DNA from: Myroides marinus
GTDB taxonomy: Bacteria > Bacteroidota > Bacteroidia > Flavobacteriales > Flavobacteriaceae
Direction: 5' to 3'
Assembly: GCF_900109075.1 (NCBI RefSeq)
Contig: NZ_FNYS01000005.1
Location: 62,001 to 126,000, forward strand
DNA length: 64,000 bases
Part shown: piece by piece, positions 15,210 through 24,077 of the stretch
How positions within the stretch are numbered: the stretch's first letter is position 1
Layout: every line of letters begins with the position of its first letter
Translations under genes and position numbers: made by a program
Notes under the pieces: model-generated
The model's database searches: none
What the model was told of the DNA's origin: nothing
What the model saw: only the letters and a program-made list of their open reading frames with translations

Positions 15210-16832
15210 TTACTCCTCATCTCTAACATACTTAGACATAAATAATCCTAATATTAGACCGCTAATAAGCCCACCTATATGTGCTGCATTATCTATTCCC
15301 TCTGATAATCCCATCAATAGGTTAACTCCTATAAATGCACAGACAATGATTAAGAACCTTTTATCCATATCACGTGGTACATTCTTTCTTAATAAAGAAA
15401 CTAGCAAGAAACCATATAACCCAAAGATAGCTCCTGAAGCCCCAACACTTATTGTAGCTTTATACCACCATATATTACACAAACTAGCAAATACACCAGA
15501 AATTAAATAGACTGCTGCATATCTAATACTTCCTAAGTACTTCTCTAGAAAGATACTTATGAATAATAGCCCTGCCATATTAACAAAGAGATGCATTAGC
15601 CCTCCGTGTAAGAAGATGTTAGTCAGTAACCTCCACCACTGCCCTTCTAATACTAGTGGGCGATAATTAGCTCCTATATCGAGTAAATCTTGGCTTCTTA
15701 TAGAAACAGCTTCACCATAAGCAAACAGCATATAAATGAACAGGATAATATTCAGGTTAAGAATAATTGGGGTGACAAAGAAGCCCTTTTGTGGAACAAA
15801 CAGATATAACAACTCGTTATTTCTCTTCGTTTTATTAGTCTTAAAATTTTGAAGTCTAGTTTTATGAAATTTAGGTTTGAGTAATAATATAAAAAATAAT
15901 AAAATTCCTCCTCCTAAAGCAAGTAGTATCCACTTCAGAGTTACTTTATTTCTATTTTCAAAAGCCTCTGTATGTGCTTCAAAGAATAATACACCTCCTT
16001 CTATACTCTGACCTTTATTCTGTAATGCAGTTTGAAAATCTCTACGTTTACCCGTATTTCCTAATACTTCTAAAAACGTAAAGTCATTAAAGGTTTCATT
16101 AGAAAAATCAATTTCCACTCTCTTTAAAAACCTCCTATACTGATACTCTTTTTCACTTTGAGAACTTTTATTATCAATCGTCTTTGAATAGTTCTTTGCA
16201 AGCCAATACTTGTGATTTGATTCTAACTTAGTACTAAATCTTTTATGAATAGGCATAGCAACGTAAATATTCATATTGAAGTTATCATTGTGCCTACCTG
16301 ATATAGATAATATTTCTTCTTTCGCTATATTATTCTTGTCTATATAATATTGACCTAGTGTGTAGTACTTAGTTTGCTTTTGATTAACTAACTGTGTCAC
16401 ATCTTCTAGATGAGTTAACTTTCCTGTAGAGGTAAGTAAGTAATTCTGTGTCATTATTGTCGTTCCCCACATCGTTATTATAGCTAACATAGCATATAGA
16501 AAATGATAATTTTCGTTCTTAAATTGCAATAACTTAATTCGTGGATATAAGAGCCAATATACAAGTACTGCTGCCAAGCCCATAGGTATCCAAAAAGATG
16601 TAATATCTTCCTTTATATCCACTCTTAACTGAATAGTTACCACCCAATTTAAAAGAGTATACCCCAATAAAAAGAAGAATACTATACCTACAAAAGGTAG
16701 AAATATCAATCGCATTTTCTCTAATAGTACTTTCATTGGTATTGAGTAAGTTAAATTAGGTTTTACAATAATAACCTTAATATCTCTGAAAAATTGTATC
16801 CCTTTTTTATTACCCTCATTTTGGATACACAT
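15210..16832 (-). CDS. Rhomboid family intramembrane serine protease
   Basis: The protein has 540 residues. Its C-terminal 200 residues are a rhomboid domain: GQWWRLLTNIFLHGGLMHLFVNM, then the catalytic serine in GASGAIFGLYG, and the catalytic His in DNAAHIGG near the end. It cuts within or next to membrane helices of substrates. The first 330 residues are unusual: membrane helices near residues 40-120, a soluble periplasmic or cytoplasmic insert, and another helix before the rhomboid core. In-frame ATGs at residue 33 (16736) and residue 40 (16715) are plausible alternative starts, and the latter sits right before the first helix. Function of the extension is unknown. Confidence 0.85.
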   Translation of the reverse strand: MCIQNEGNKKGIQFFRDIKVIIVKPNLTYSIPMKVLLEKMRLIFLPFVGIVFFFLLGYTLLNWVVTIQLRVDIKEDITSFWIPMGLAAVLVYWLLYPRIKLLQFKNENYHFLYAMLAIITMWGTTIMTQNYLLTSTGKLTHLEDVTQLVNQKQTKYYTLGQYYIDKNNIAKEEILSISGRHNDNFNMNIYVAMPIHKRFSTKLESNHKYWLAKNYSKTIDNKSSQSEKEYQYRRFLKRVEIDFSNETFNDFTFLEVLGNTGKRRDFQTALQNKGQSIEGGVLFFEAHTEAFENRNKVTLKWILLALGGGILLFFILLLKPKFHKTRLQNFKTNKTKRNNELLYLFVPQKGFFVTPIILNLNIILFIYMLFAYGEAVSIRSQDLLDIGANYRPLVLEGQWWRLLTNIFLHGGLMHLFVNMAGLLFISIFLEKYLGSIRYAAVYLISGVFASLCNIWWYKATISVGASGAIFGLYGFLLVSLLRKNVPRDMDKRFLIIVCAFIGVNLLMGLSEGIDNAAHIGGLISGLILGLFMSKYVRDEE

Positions 16833-16986
16833 CTCTTTAATTTGGAAACATTTGAGCTGAGCAAGTTTTAATTAAAGCCCTTAAATCTAGCGACATAAAA
16901 AGGCTAAAGTCATATTATCACATTAACTATCAACAGGATAAAGGTTAAAAAAAGTTTAAAGTTTTAGGCTGTTATTCATATCCTTT

Positions 16987-17035
16987 TAATTTTGTTATCA
17001 CACCATTTAGTCCCTCCTTATAGGGACTTTTTTTT
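16987..17035 (+). promoter_or_regulatory. -7 element and early terminator-like leader of the PBP2 gene
   Basis: TAATTTTG at 16987-16994 matches TAnnTTTG. Soon after it, AGTCCC (17009-17014) and GGGACT (17023-17028) form a hairpin followed by eight T residues. No plus-strand gene ends upstream that would need this terminator. It may attenuate the downstream gene or end a very short RNA. No good TTG element is seen upstream, so the promoter is tentative. Confidence 0.5.
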
Positions 17036-17081
17036 ATACAACCATAACATTAACCTAAGACTTAAAACCATTTTTTTCAAA

Positions 17082-18947
17082 ATGAGAAAATTCCTATTAC
17101 CTATTGTTATCACCACAATAACAATCGTTATCTTATCTAGACTCTTCTATCTCCAAATAGTAGATGATACTTATATAAAGAAATCAGAAAACAATGCACT
17201 TAAAATAGTATATGAGTATCCTGAGCGAGGTTATGTATATGATAGGAATAATAAGTTACTGATCGCTAATCAACCTTCTTATGACATCATGGTCATCCCT
17301 AGAGAAGTTAAAAATATAGATACGTTAGCGCTGTGTAATCTACTTGATGTAACTAAAGAACAATTTATAACTAAGCTTGAAAAAGCAAAAGTATATAGCC
17401 CTCGCCTACCTTCTGTATTCTTATCAGAATTAAACAAAACAGAGTATGCCGCGTTCCAAGAGCAGATACACCACTTTAACGGTTTCTACATTCAGAAAAG
17501 ATCTTTAAGAGACTACCAAGTTTCTTCAGGAGCCAATCTATATGGGTATATACGTCAAGTAAATGAGCAAAACATCAAAGCTAATCCCTACTATCGTTCT
17601 GGAGATTTAATAGGTATACAGGGAATAGAACAAGAATATGAAGAGATACTGAGGGGTACTAAAGGAGTTAAATATATACAGAGAGACCGATTTAACAGAG
17701 AGATAGGCTCGTTTAAAGAGGGAATCTATGATACAATAGCACAAAAAGGTGAAGATATTACGTTAACCATAGATACAGAGCTACAAGAGTATGGAGAATT
17801 ACTAATGAAGAATAAACGAGGAGGAATCGTTGCGATAGAACCTAAAACAGGTGAAATATTAGCATTAGTCAATGCCCCTAGTTATGATCCAAATTTATTA
17901 GTAGGTCGTGAGCGCTCTAAGAATTATACTGAGTTATATAGAGATTCTCTAGCTAAACCACTTTATAATCGAGTACTGTCTGGAGAATACTCTCCTGGTT
18001 CTCCTTTTAAATTACTTACTGGACTAATTGGTCTACAAGAAGGTGTTATAGATACACATACTACATTTACGTGTAATAGAGGTTTTTATTACGGTAAAGG
18101 AGCTTGGATGGGATGTCACGATGTAGGTACTTGGAACTTAAATTCGGCAATAGCTAAGTCGTGTAACACTTACTTTGCTAATACTTATAAACGCATTATA
18201 GAGAAGTATAAAACACCAACAGAAGGAATTAATAAATGGAGTCAGCACCTTCACAGTTTTGGTTTAGGAGAATTTCTAGGTTATGATCTACCAGAAGGAA
18301 GAAAAGGTCATATTCCTGACTCAGATTATTACAACAGATGGTATCCTAATGGAGGATGGAAAAGTACAACGACTATTTCAAATGCTATAGGACAAGGAGA
18401 GGTTATTATGACACCTATGCAATTAGCGAACTTCGTAACTGCTATAGCAAACAAAGGATATTATTATACACCTCATATCATCAAAAATATAGAGCACCAT
18501 AACATTGATAAAAAATTCACAACTAAGCATGTAACATCAATTGACTCACGTCATTTTGAACCTGTTATCAACGCTATGAATGATGTCTTTAATTTTGGTT
18601 CAGGAAGATCTGTAAAAGTACCTGGCTTAGAAATATGTGGAAAAACAGGAACAGTAGAGAATTTCACTAGAATAAATGGCAAGAGATACCAATTGACAGA
18701 TCACTCCGTTTTCGTTGCATTTGCACCAAAAGACAATCCAAAAATAGCAATCGCTGTATTTATAGAGAATGGTTCTTGGGGAGCTACTTGGGCTGCTCCT
18801 ATTACTAGTTTGATGTTACAAAAATACTTGTTACCTGAAATTGTCAGAAAAGATCTAGAGAAAAGAATGTTAGAAGGAAGTCTTCAAAAAGAATATGATA
18901 AAGTACTACAATTACATCATAAAAAAGACATACCAAAAACTACTTAA
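17082..18947 (+). CDS. mrdA: Penicillin-binding protein 2 (peptidoglycan transpeptidase)
   Basis: The protein is 621 residues from MRKFLLPIVITTITIVILSR, a single N-terminal membrane anchor. A dimerisation region with ERGYVYDRNNKLLIANQPSYD follows, then the transpeptidase domain with all three motifs: SPFK (in SPGSPFKLLTG), SCN (in AKSCNTYF) and KTGT (in CGKTGTVEN). It crosslinks peptidoglycan during cell elongation. Starts further upstream (to 16992) would read through the leader hairpin, so I choose 17082. PBP2 genes usually sit in mreBCD-mrdA-rodA; this one is isolated, so it may be a second copy. Confidence 0.9.
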   Translation: MRKFLLPIVITTITIVILSRLFYLQIVDDTYIKKSENNALKIVYEYPERGYVYDRNNKLLIANQPSYDIMVIPREVKNIDTLALCNLLDVTKEQFITKLEKAKVYSPRLPSVFLSELNKTEYAAFQEQIHHFNGFYIQKRSLRDYQVSSGANLYGYIRQVNEQNIKANPYYRSGDLIGIQGIEQEYEEILRGTKGVKYIQRDRFNREIGSFKEGIYDTIAQKGEDITLTIDTELQEYGELLMKNKRGGIVAIEPKTGEILALVNAPSYDPNLLVGRERSKNYTELYRDSLAKPLYNRVLSGEYSPGSPFKLLTGLIGLQEGVIDTHTTFTCNRGFYYGKGAWMGCHDVGTWNLNSAIAKSCNTYFANTYKRIIEKYKTPTEGINKWSQHLHSFGLGEFLGYDLPEGRKGHIPDSDYYNRWYPNGGWKSTTTISNAIGQGEVIMTPMQLANFVTAIANKGYYYTPHIIKNIEHHNIDKKFTTKHVTSIDSRHFEPVINAMNDVFNFGSGRSVKVPGLEICGKTGTVENFTRINGKRYQLTDHSVFVAFAPKDNPKIAIAVFIENGSWGATWAAPITSLMLQKYLLPEIVRKDLEKRMLEGSLQKEYDKVLQLHHKKDIPKTT

Positions 18948-19080
18948 AAACACCATAAATAATTGTGATTAAGAGTATTTATGTCAGTATCTTGCAGTTA
19001 GAAAGAGAAATAATATAAGCACAGTAAATACTGGTTTATTGACCGTGATTTGTTGTGTACTAAACTTAATCAAAGGTAAA

Positions 19081-19806
19081 ATGGACAAAAAATTAGTTGT
19101 GATTACAGGAGCTAGCTCTGGATTTGGAATGGAATTAGCAATAGAGTTTTCTAAAAGTGGACACCCACTGCTATTATTAGCGAGAAGACTAGAAAAAATG
19201 GAAGCATTAAACCTTCCTAACACAATGTGTAAGAGTGTGGATGTATCTGACAAGGCTGCCTTTGAAGGAGCTATCAGAGAAGCTGAGGCTGTATATGGCA
19301 AGACAGACTTACTAATCAACAATGCTGGAGTAATGCTATTAGGTGATATCGCTACACAAGATCCTAGCGAGTGGAAACAAATGCTAGATATCAATGTACT
19401 AGGTGTGATGAATGGGATGCAGGCAGTAATGACGGACATGAAGGAAAGACAAGGTGGTACTATCATTAACGTGTCTTCTATCGCAGGAGTACTTCCTTTT
19501 CACAATCACGCTGCTTACTGTGCTAGTAAATATGCTGTGAGAGGGCTTACACAAACTGCTCGTCTAGAGTTGAGTCCTTCTAATGTACGTGTAATCTCTG
19601 TAGAGCCAGGTGCTGTAGCAACTGAACTACTTAGTCATACGACTAGTGATGATATCAAAGATGGGTACAAAGAGTGGATGAAGAACTCTGGTGCTAACCG
19701 CATTCAGGCTATTGATGTGGCTCGTACTATTAAGTTCGCTTATGACTTGCCTCAGAGCGTTCTTTTAAGAGAACTAATTATCTCGGATACTAAGCAAGAT
19801 GCTTAA
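19081..19806 (+). CDS. SDR family NAD(P)-dependent oxidoreductase
   Basis: The protein has 241 residues. A Rossmann fold is shown by TGASSGFG (residues 9-16), the NNAG motif (in DLLINNAGVML) and the catalytic Ser-Tyr-Lys set (INVSSIAG, then YCASKYA). The extent and motifs fit classical SDRs of the YdfG/3-hydroxy acid dehydrogenase type, but substrate cannot be read from sequence. The frame is open to 19039, but ATG 19081 places the Rossmann strand at the usual distance. Monocistronic; a weak hairpin at 19813-19853 lies between it and the convergent regulator. Confidence 0.9.
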   Translation: MDKKLVVITGASSGFGMELAIEFSKSGHPLLLLARRLEKMEALNLPNTMCKSVDVSDKAAFEGAIREAEAVYGKTDLLINNAGVMLLGDIATQDPSEWKQMLDINVLGVMNGMQAVMTDMKERQGGTIINVSSIAGVLPFHNHAAYCASKYAVRGLTQTARLELSPSNVRVISVEPGAVATELLSHTTSDDIKDGYKEWMKNSGANRIQAIDVARTIKFAYDLPQSVLLRELIISDTKQDA

Positions 19807-19812
19807 CATAAT

Positions 19813-19853
19813 AAAAACCGCTTGTCATCATAATTAGATTACAAGCTGTTTTG
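19813..19853. terminator. Weak convergent hairpin
   Basis: AAACCGCTTGT and ACAAGCTGTTT pair with one mismatch around a long loop. It lies between convergent genes ending at 19806 and 19892. Confidence 0.4.
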
Positions 19854-19891
19854 TTATCTAGCAACTGGCTCTAATACAAAAGAGTATTCTG

Positions 19892-21085
19892 TTACTTTAA
19901 TAAATCTGTTCTACTCTTAATATTTAAAACCTCATATATAATCTTTAGGTGATATTTGACTGTATTTTCTGATACAAACAAATCATTAGCTATTTCTTTA
20001 TTTGTCTTTCCTTGTCTTACTAAAATAACTATTTCTTTTTGTCGATCAGTTAATAAATTCTCCTTTTCTACTCTTGTCACTTCTTCTTTACTAATAAGAG
20101 ATTCGTAGTCTTGTCTAAGCCTCTCATTCTCCTTTGTGATACTTTTCTGTTTGACAATATTCCTTCTATACTTAACAAAATAAATCCCTGTAACAATAAG
20201 AACAAACCCTAAAAATACTTGTAAGACTTTCTCGATATATCTTTTCCTTTTTAATGAAGCATCTTCTTCTAGTAATTGCTTTTCTAAAGTATTTAAAGAA
20301 CTACTTAAATTAACAGTATCAAACCTAGTAGCTAACACTAATACTAATTGGCTTGTTTCTAAACTTTTTCTTACCTCTCCTATTTGCTTATAATAAATTG
20401 CCATAAAACGATGCAATTGTATTAGTTCACTATTCCATTGGAACTGCTCTGCATAAGTCACTCCATTTTGATAACTATCTAGAACTTGATTGTGTTTACC
20501 TAAAAAAGCATAAGCTCTTAATAACTCTTTATAAACTACTGGTAAATACTGTGGATAATCTTTTTTAAGTATATCTATAGATTCCAAGAAACGACTCACA
20601 GCCTCTTGATAAACTTGCTTACCTTCTAAAGCTTCTATTCCTTTTAAAAATAGATATAAACCTAAATCACTTGCCTCTAATTGAGTTTGGTCAATCTTTA
20701 ATAAATTTAATTCGTAGATAGCTTGTTTATACTCAAGTTTTTCACAGTAAGTAACTGCTTTTTCAAGTCCATACTTTCTTGTAATTTTATCTTTCTCCGT
20801 ACTTTTTAAACCAAACAGAAAAGCTTCCTCTAGATTATCTAATGCTTCACTATAAATAGCTAACCTCTTAAATAGTTGATATCTCAAATAATAAGCATTG
20901 CTCTTATCTATATTTTCACTATTCTTATCAGAGATAATCCTATGCAACCTAACAATAGAGCTTTTATAGTCCAACGCTAAATTGTTTTGTTCTATTTCCT
21001 TAGCTAACTCCTTGTAATCAATAGTCTGACTAAAAACAGTTATACTAACAAAAAAGAACATCATAAACCAGATAATGTTTTTCAT
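19892..21085 (-). CDS. Membrane-anchored TPR regulator with LuxR-type HTH (copy 1)
   Basis: The protein has 397 residues: signal peptide (MKNIIWFMMFFFVSITVFSQ), a periplasmic TPR-like helical region to about residue 280, one membrane helix (VLQVFLGFVLIVTGIYFV), a short coiled coil, and a C-terminal LuxR/GerE HTH with LTDRQKEIVILVRQGKTNKE and SENTVKYHL. This is a one-component regulator type common in Flavobacteriia, where the exported TPR part would sense something outside the inner membrane. Its gene lies 2 bp after a paralogous regulator. Both point away from the CsgG-like operon, which they may control. Confidence 0.85.
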   Translation of the reverse strand: MKNIIWFMMFFFVSITVFSQTIDYKELAKEIEQNNLALDYKSSIVRLHRIISDKNSENIDKSNAYYLRYQLFKRLAIYSEALDNLEEAFLFGLKSTEKDKITRKYGLEKAVTYCEKLEYKQAIYELNLLKIDQTQLEASDLGLYLFLKGIEALEGKQVYQEAVSRFLESIDILKKDYPQYLPVVYKELLRAYAFLGKHNQVLDSYQNGVTYAEQFQWNSELIQLHRFMAIYYKQIGEVRKSLETSQLVLVLATRFDTVNLSSSLNTLEKQLLEEDASLKRKRYIEKVLQVFLGFVLIVTGIYFVKYRRNIVKQKSITKENERLRQDYESLISKEEVTRVEKENLLTDRQKEIVILVRQGKTNKEIANDLFVSENTVKYHLKIIYEVLNIKSRTDLLK

Positions 21086-21087
21086 AA

Positions 21088-22302
21088 TTATAGATCCTCT
21101 CTACTATTGACGTTTAATACTTTATAAATGTTTTTTAAATGGTATTTAACCGTATTCTCAGAAATATATAACTTCTCACCTATCTCCTTATTTGTTTTTC
21201 CTTGCTTGACTAATTCAACAATCTCTAATTGACGCTCAGTTAATTGTAACAGTTCACTGCTATATTGTTGAATATTAGGCTCAGATATAAAAGACATAAT
21301 ATTATTCCTTAACTGCTCATTTTCTAATCTTAGACACTCTTTTCTCTCTTTGGATTTTAGAATATATCTATAGAGTAAGAAGAAAATTATAATAACTATT
21401 ATACAAATAACAATCATCACAACTACAGACACTAAATGCTCCTTTTTCTCTTGATCAATACGCTGATTATGTAACTTTGTCTCTAATACATTTAGGCGAC
21501 CAATCGTGGTTCTCTCATCATATTCCTTAGATAATAAATTACATATCTCTTGTGTTATCACAGCATTTTCATAATCTTTTATTTGATTATAAAAGTAAGC
21601 CAAGTCATAATACATATTCAGAATATAGATATCCATATTATACTTCTTTGCATAATAAAGCCCTTGATCAAAACTTTTCAACGCTTTATCATACTGATTC
21701 ATTTGTCTATATATATCTATTTTCTTCCTATACATTAACGGAAGATCTACAGGCTTTTCTTTTTCGAGTATTTCAATAGCATTATCCAAATATTCTATTG
21801 CTTTTTCAAAGTTCTCTTCCTTTGATTCAACAACTGCTAACACAGCTAAATAAAAAGCATGAGTATTAGGAGATATATGCTTTAAATCTTCTGATTTAAT
21901 CTCTTCTAATATAGTATTAACTTCAGTAAACTTTAATTGATCAAAAGCTATAAAGAGCTTCTCTAACTTAACTTTTGAAATAATTACTTCTCTATAAACA
22001 TCACTTTTAAGTCCTTCTTTAAGTGCTAAGTTTAAGTTAAGTTCCGCTTTATCATAGCTAAACAACCTCTTATAAGTAATGTATTTAAAAAAATAAGCTT
22101 GATACTTATCGTAGGCAGTAGCTTGTTTACTGCTAATAATTTCTTCTAATAATATAATAGTGTCATCATACTTGCCTACATTATTAAAAGAAGTAACCTT
22201 CTGAGATATTTCTTCAAAATTATAAGATTGAGAAAAACCTTTTCCTACAGATAGAAAAAGAAGAAGAAAAACAATTACTCTAAAAAACACTTTAGTCGGC
22301 AT
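21088..22302 (-). CDS. Membrane-anchored TPR regulator with LuxR-type HTH (copy 2)
   Basis: The protein has 404 residues from MPTKVFFRVIVFLLLFLSVG, a signal peptide ending GFSQ. A TPR-like region, a membrane helix (VVVMIVICIIVIIIFFLLY), a coiled coil and a LuxR/GerE HTH (LTERQLEIVELVKQGKTNKE, SENTVKYHLKNIY) follow. It is a paralogue of the next gene, with a 2-bp gap, so the pair is cotranscribed. The frame extends upstream to 22368, but those residues would precede the signal peptide, so I use the ATG at 22302. A 14-bp GC-rich palindrome lies between it and the divergent operon. Confidence 0.85.
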   Translation of the reverse strand: MPTKVFFRVIVFLLLFLSVGKGFSQSYNFEEISQKVTSFNNVGKYDDTIILLEEIISSKQATAYDKYQAYFFKYITYKRLFSYDKAELNLNLALKEGLKSDVYREVIISKVKLEKLFIAFDQLKFTEVNTILEEIKSEDLKHISPNTHAFYLAVLAVVESKEENFEKAIEYLDNAIEILEKEKPVDLPLMYRKKIDIYRQMNQYDKALKSFDQGLYYAKKYNMDIYILNMYYDLAYFYNQIKDYENAVITQEICNLLSKEYDERTTIGRLNVLETKLHNQRIDQEKKEHLVSVVVMIVICIIVIIIFFLLYRYILKSKERKECLRLENEQLRNNIMSFISEPNIQQYSSELLQLTERQLEIVELVKQGKTNKEIGEKLYISENTVKYHLKNIYKVLNVNSREDL

Positions 22303-22684
22303 GACCATAAAATTAATTCGGGCAAAAATATCCAATTGCAAATTAAAAAAACAATAATCAATCAACAAAAAATCACATTCATTGACTATTTAACCTACAA
22401 CTAAAACTAAATACAGGTCAAAAAGAGAATAAATAAATTATTTATATCCGCAATTCGTAATTAAACCACTAAACAAGATTTTAAATAGTTCAACTACAAA
22501 ACCCAAAGAAAACCTAATAAAATACTGAAAATCAACAACAAAACAAACAAACTACCCGCGGGTAGCCAGCTTCTAAAATAGGCCTAACAAAGAACTACCC
22601 CCTTAACTACCTACCTAAAAATTTGTTTTGCTACAGCTGTTAACGAGTTTTGCGAACAGTAAATCATTATTAAAACAAATCAAT
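22303..22684. promoter_or_regulatory. Divergent control region with GC-rich palindrome
   Basis: This intergenic region holds CTACCCGCGGGTAG at 22552-22565, a perfect 14-bp palindrome in very AT-rich DNA, and direct ACTACC words at 22594-22599 and 22606-22611 followed by TACC. The sites lie about 75-130 bp before the CsgG-like gene. The LuxR-type regulators encoded divergently are obvious candidate binders. No TAnnTTTG -7 is clear here. Confidence 0.55.
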
Positions 22685-23584
22685 ATGAAAACAAAAACAG
22701 TCTTCTTGTTTTTGATGCTTTCTAGTCTATACACACTAGGACAAAGCAAAATTAGTGTAGCCTTTATTCCTATCACTTATGACTCTAACACCATCTCTGG
22801 ATCAGATGCTGTTATTATACAAGAATCAATACTTAACTCATTTGTTGAGACCAAAAAATTCACAGTTGTAGATAGAGAAAAACTATCTGAAATAGAGAAA
22901 GAAAAAAAACTACAACGATCTGAAGCATTTATGGATAGTAACGATGTTATAACAGATGGTATTAGTAAAGGTGCTAGTTATCTTATCTCTCCAAGTATTC
23001 TAGGCCTGCGCCATACAAATACTAAAAAAGAGTGGGAAAGCATGTTACAGGTACAAATAAAAGTATTAAGTGTCTCTACTGGAGAGATTCTAGCGACTGC
23101 AAGTGTAAACAGCGACTTTATTAAACCTGACAAGATAGCTCTAGATGCGAGATCAAAATATGCTTCTAAAAAAGAAATTAGTGAAATGACTAATCGTCAA
23201 AATAGATTGCAAAAAGAACAAAAACACAAAGAAGATGCTTTCATACTTGCACTAGAACGTCTTAGTGACAATGTCAAGGTATTCACATCAAAACACTTCC
23301 CACTAACTATTGATATTGCCAATTGGGACGCTAAAAACAAAAATATTCTAACTATTGCTGCAGGATCAAATATAGGTATAATACCTGGCCAATTATTAGA
23401 TATAATGAATATAACAGAAGTAACAATAGGAGATAAAACTGTACAAAGACGTCAAAAGGTTGCTACGGCATGTATCACTAAAGTAGATGACGCTTATTTC
23501 GCTGATGCAGTCATTTTAAACTCAGAAAAATCATTTAAAAAACTTCATGAAAGTAACGCCTCTTTTAAAGTAATAACTAGATAA
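22685..23584 (+). CDS. CsgG-like family envelope protein
   Basis: The protein is 299 residues from MKTKTVFLFLMLSSLYTLGQ, a signal peptide without a lipobox Cys. Residues 20-150 follow the CsgG/HfaB pattern: ISVAFIPITYDS, then ESILNSFVETKKFTVVDREKLSEIEKEKKLQ, then GASYLISPSILG. True CsgG forms the curli secretion pore; relatives such as LpoB only share the fold. The C-terminal domain (about 205-299) is an extra beta-rich part. It leads a four-gene operon of exported proteins with tight spacing. Later genes overlap by one base. The start at 22685 is preferred because the frame upstream (to 22628) would add a poor leader. Confidence 0.8.
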   Translation: MKTKTVFLFLMLSSLYTLGQSKISVAFIPITYDSNTISGSDAVIIQESILNSFVETKKFTVVDREKLSEIEKEKKLQRSEAFMDSNDVITDGISKGASYLISPSILGLRHTNTKKEWESMLQVQIKVLSVSTGEILATASVNSDFIKPDKIALDARSKYASKKEISEMTNRQNRLQKEQKHKEDAFILALERLSDNVKVFTSKHFPLTIDIANWDAKNKNILTIAAGSNIGIIPGQLLDIMNITEVTIGDKTVQRRQKVATACITKVDDAYFADAVILNSEKSFKKLHESNASFKVITR

Positions 23585-23600
23585 TTCAAAATTTAAAATC

Positions 23601-24077
23601 ATGAAAAAAATTTATTTAACAGTAGTACTATTCTCATTATTATTAGGTAGTTGTGCAAAAAAAATGTACAGCCCTTATTCAGATTCTCAAGTAATTAATC
23701 ATGCTACTCAAGGCTCTGTAACTCTAAAAGGTTATGGAGATGAAGTAGATGGTAAAAAGCAAAAATCAAAAGAAGATGCCGTAAGAATGGCTCATAAAAA
23801 AGCAATACAACAACTACTATATTTCGGATTTGTTGGTACTGACTTTAAAAATCCAATTATACGTGAAGGTATCAGTGTAGAGAATAAACATAAAGCATTC
23901 TTTGATAAATTCTGGAATGGGGGTTACGAACACTTTGTAACTAATTCTAAAGATGAGTTTTATGACTGTGTAGAAAAAAGTAATTGTGTTAGTGCTGTAT
24001 CAGTCTTTACTTTAAACTACAATATGCTAAGGCAAGAGTTAGAAAAAAATAATATAATTAATAAAATTGGTTTCTAA
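23601..24077 (+). CDS. Envelope lipoprotein, LPP20/FlgT-like region
   Basis: The 158-residue protein has a lipoprotein signal ending LLLGSC (Cys18). The segment VTLKGYGDEVDGKKQKSKEDAVRMAHKKAIQQLLYFG resembles the LPP20/FlgT-type fold, in which a G-x-G strand is followed by A-x(3)-A helices. It is the second gene of the CsgG-like operon, 16 bp after the first, and its stop overlaps the next start by one base (TAATG). Function is unknown; an envelope role is likely. Confidence 0.7.
   Translation: MKKIYLTVVLFSLLLGSCAKKMYSPYSDSQVINHATQGSVTLKGYGDEVDGKKQKSKEDAVRMAHKKAIQQLLYFGFVGTDFKNPIIREGISVENKHKAFFDKFWNGGYEHFVTNSKDEFYDCVEKSNCVSAVSVFTLNYNMLRQELEKNNIINKIGF

Noticed and set aside
18984..19466. 160-codon open frame antisense to the SDR gene
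   Set aside because: The plus-strand frame has the full SDR motif set; the antisense frame is a shadow.
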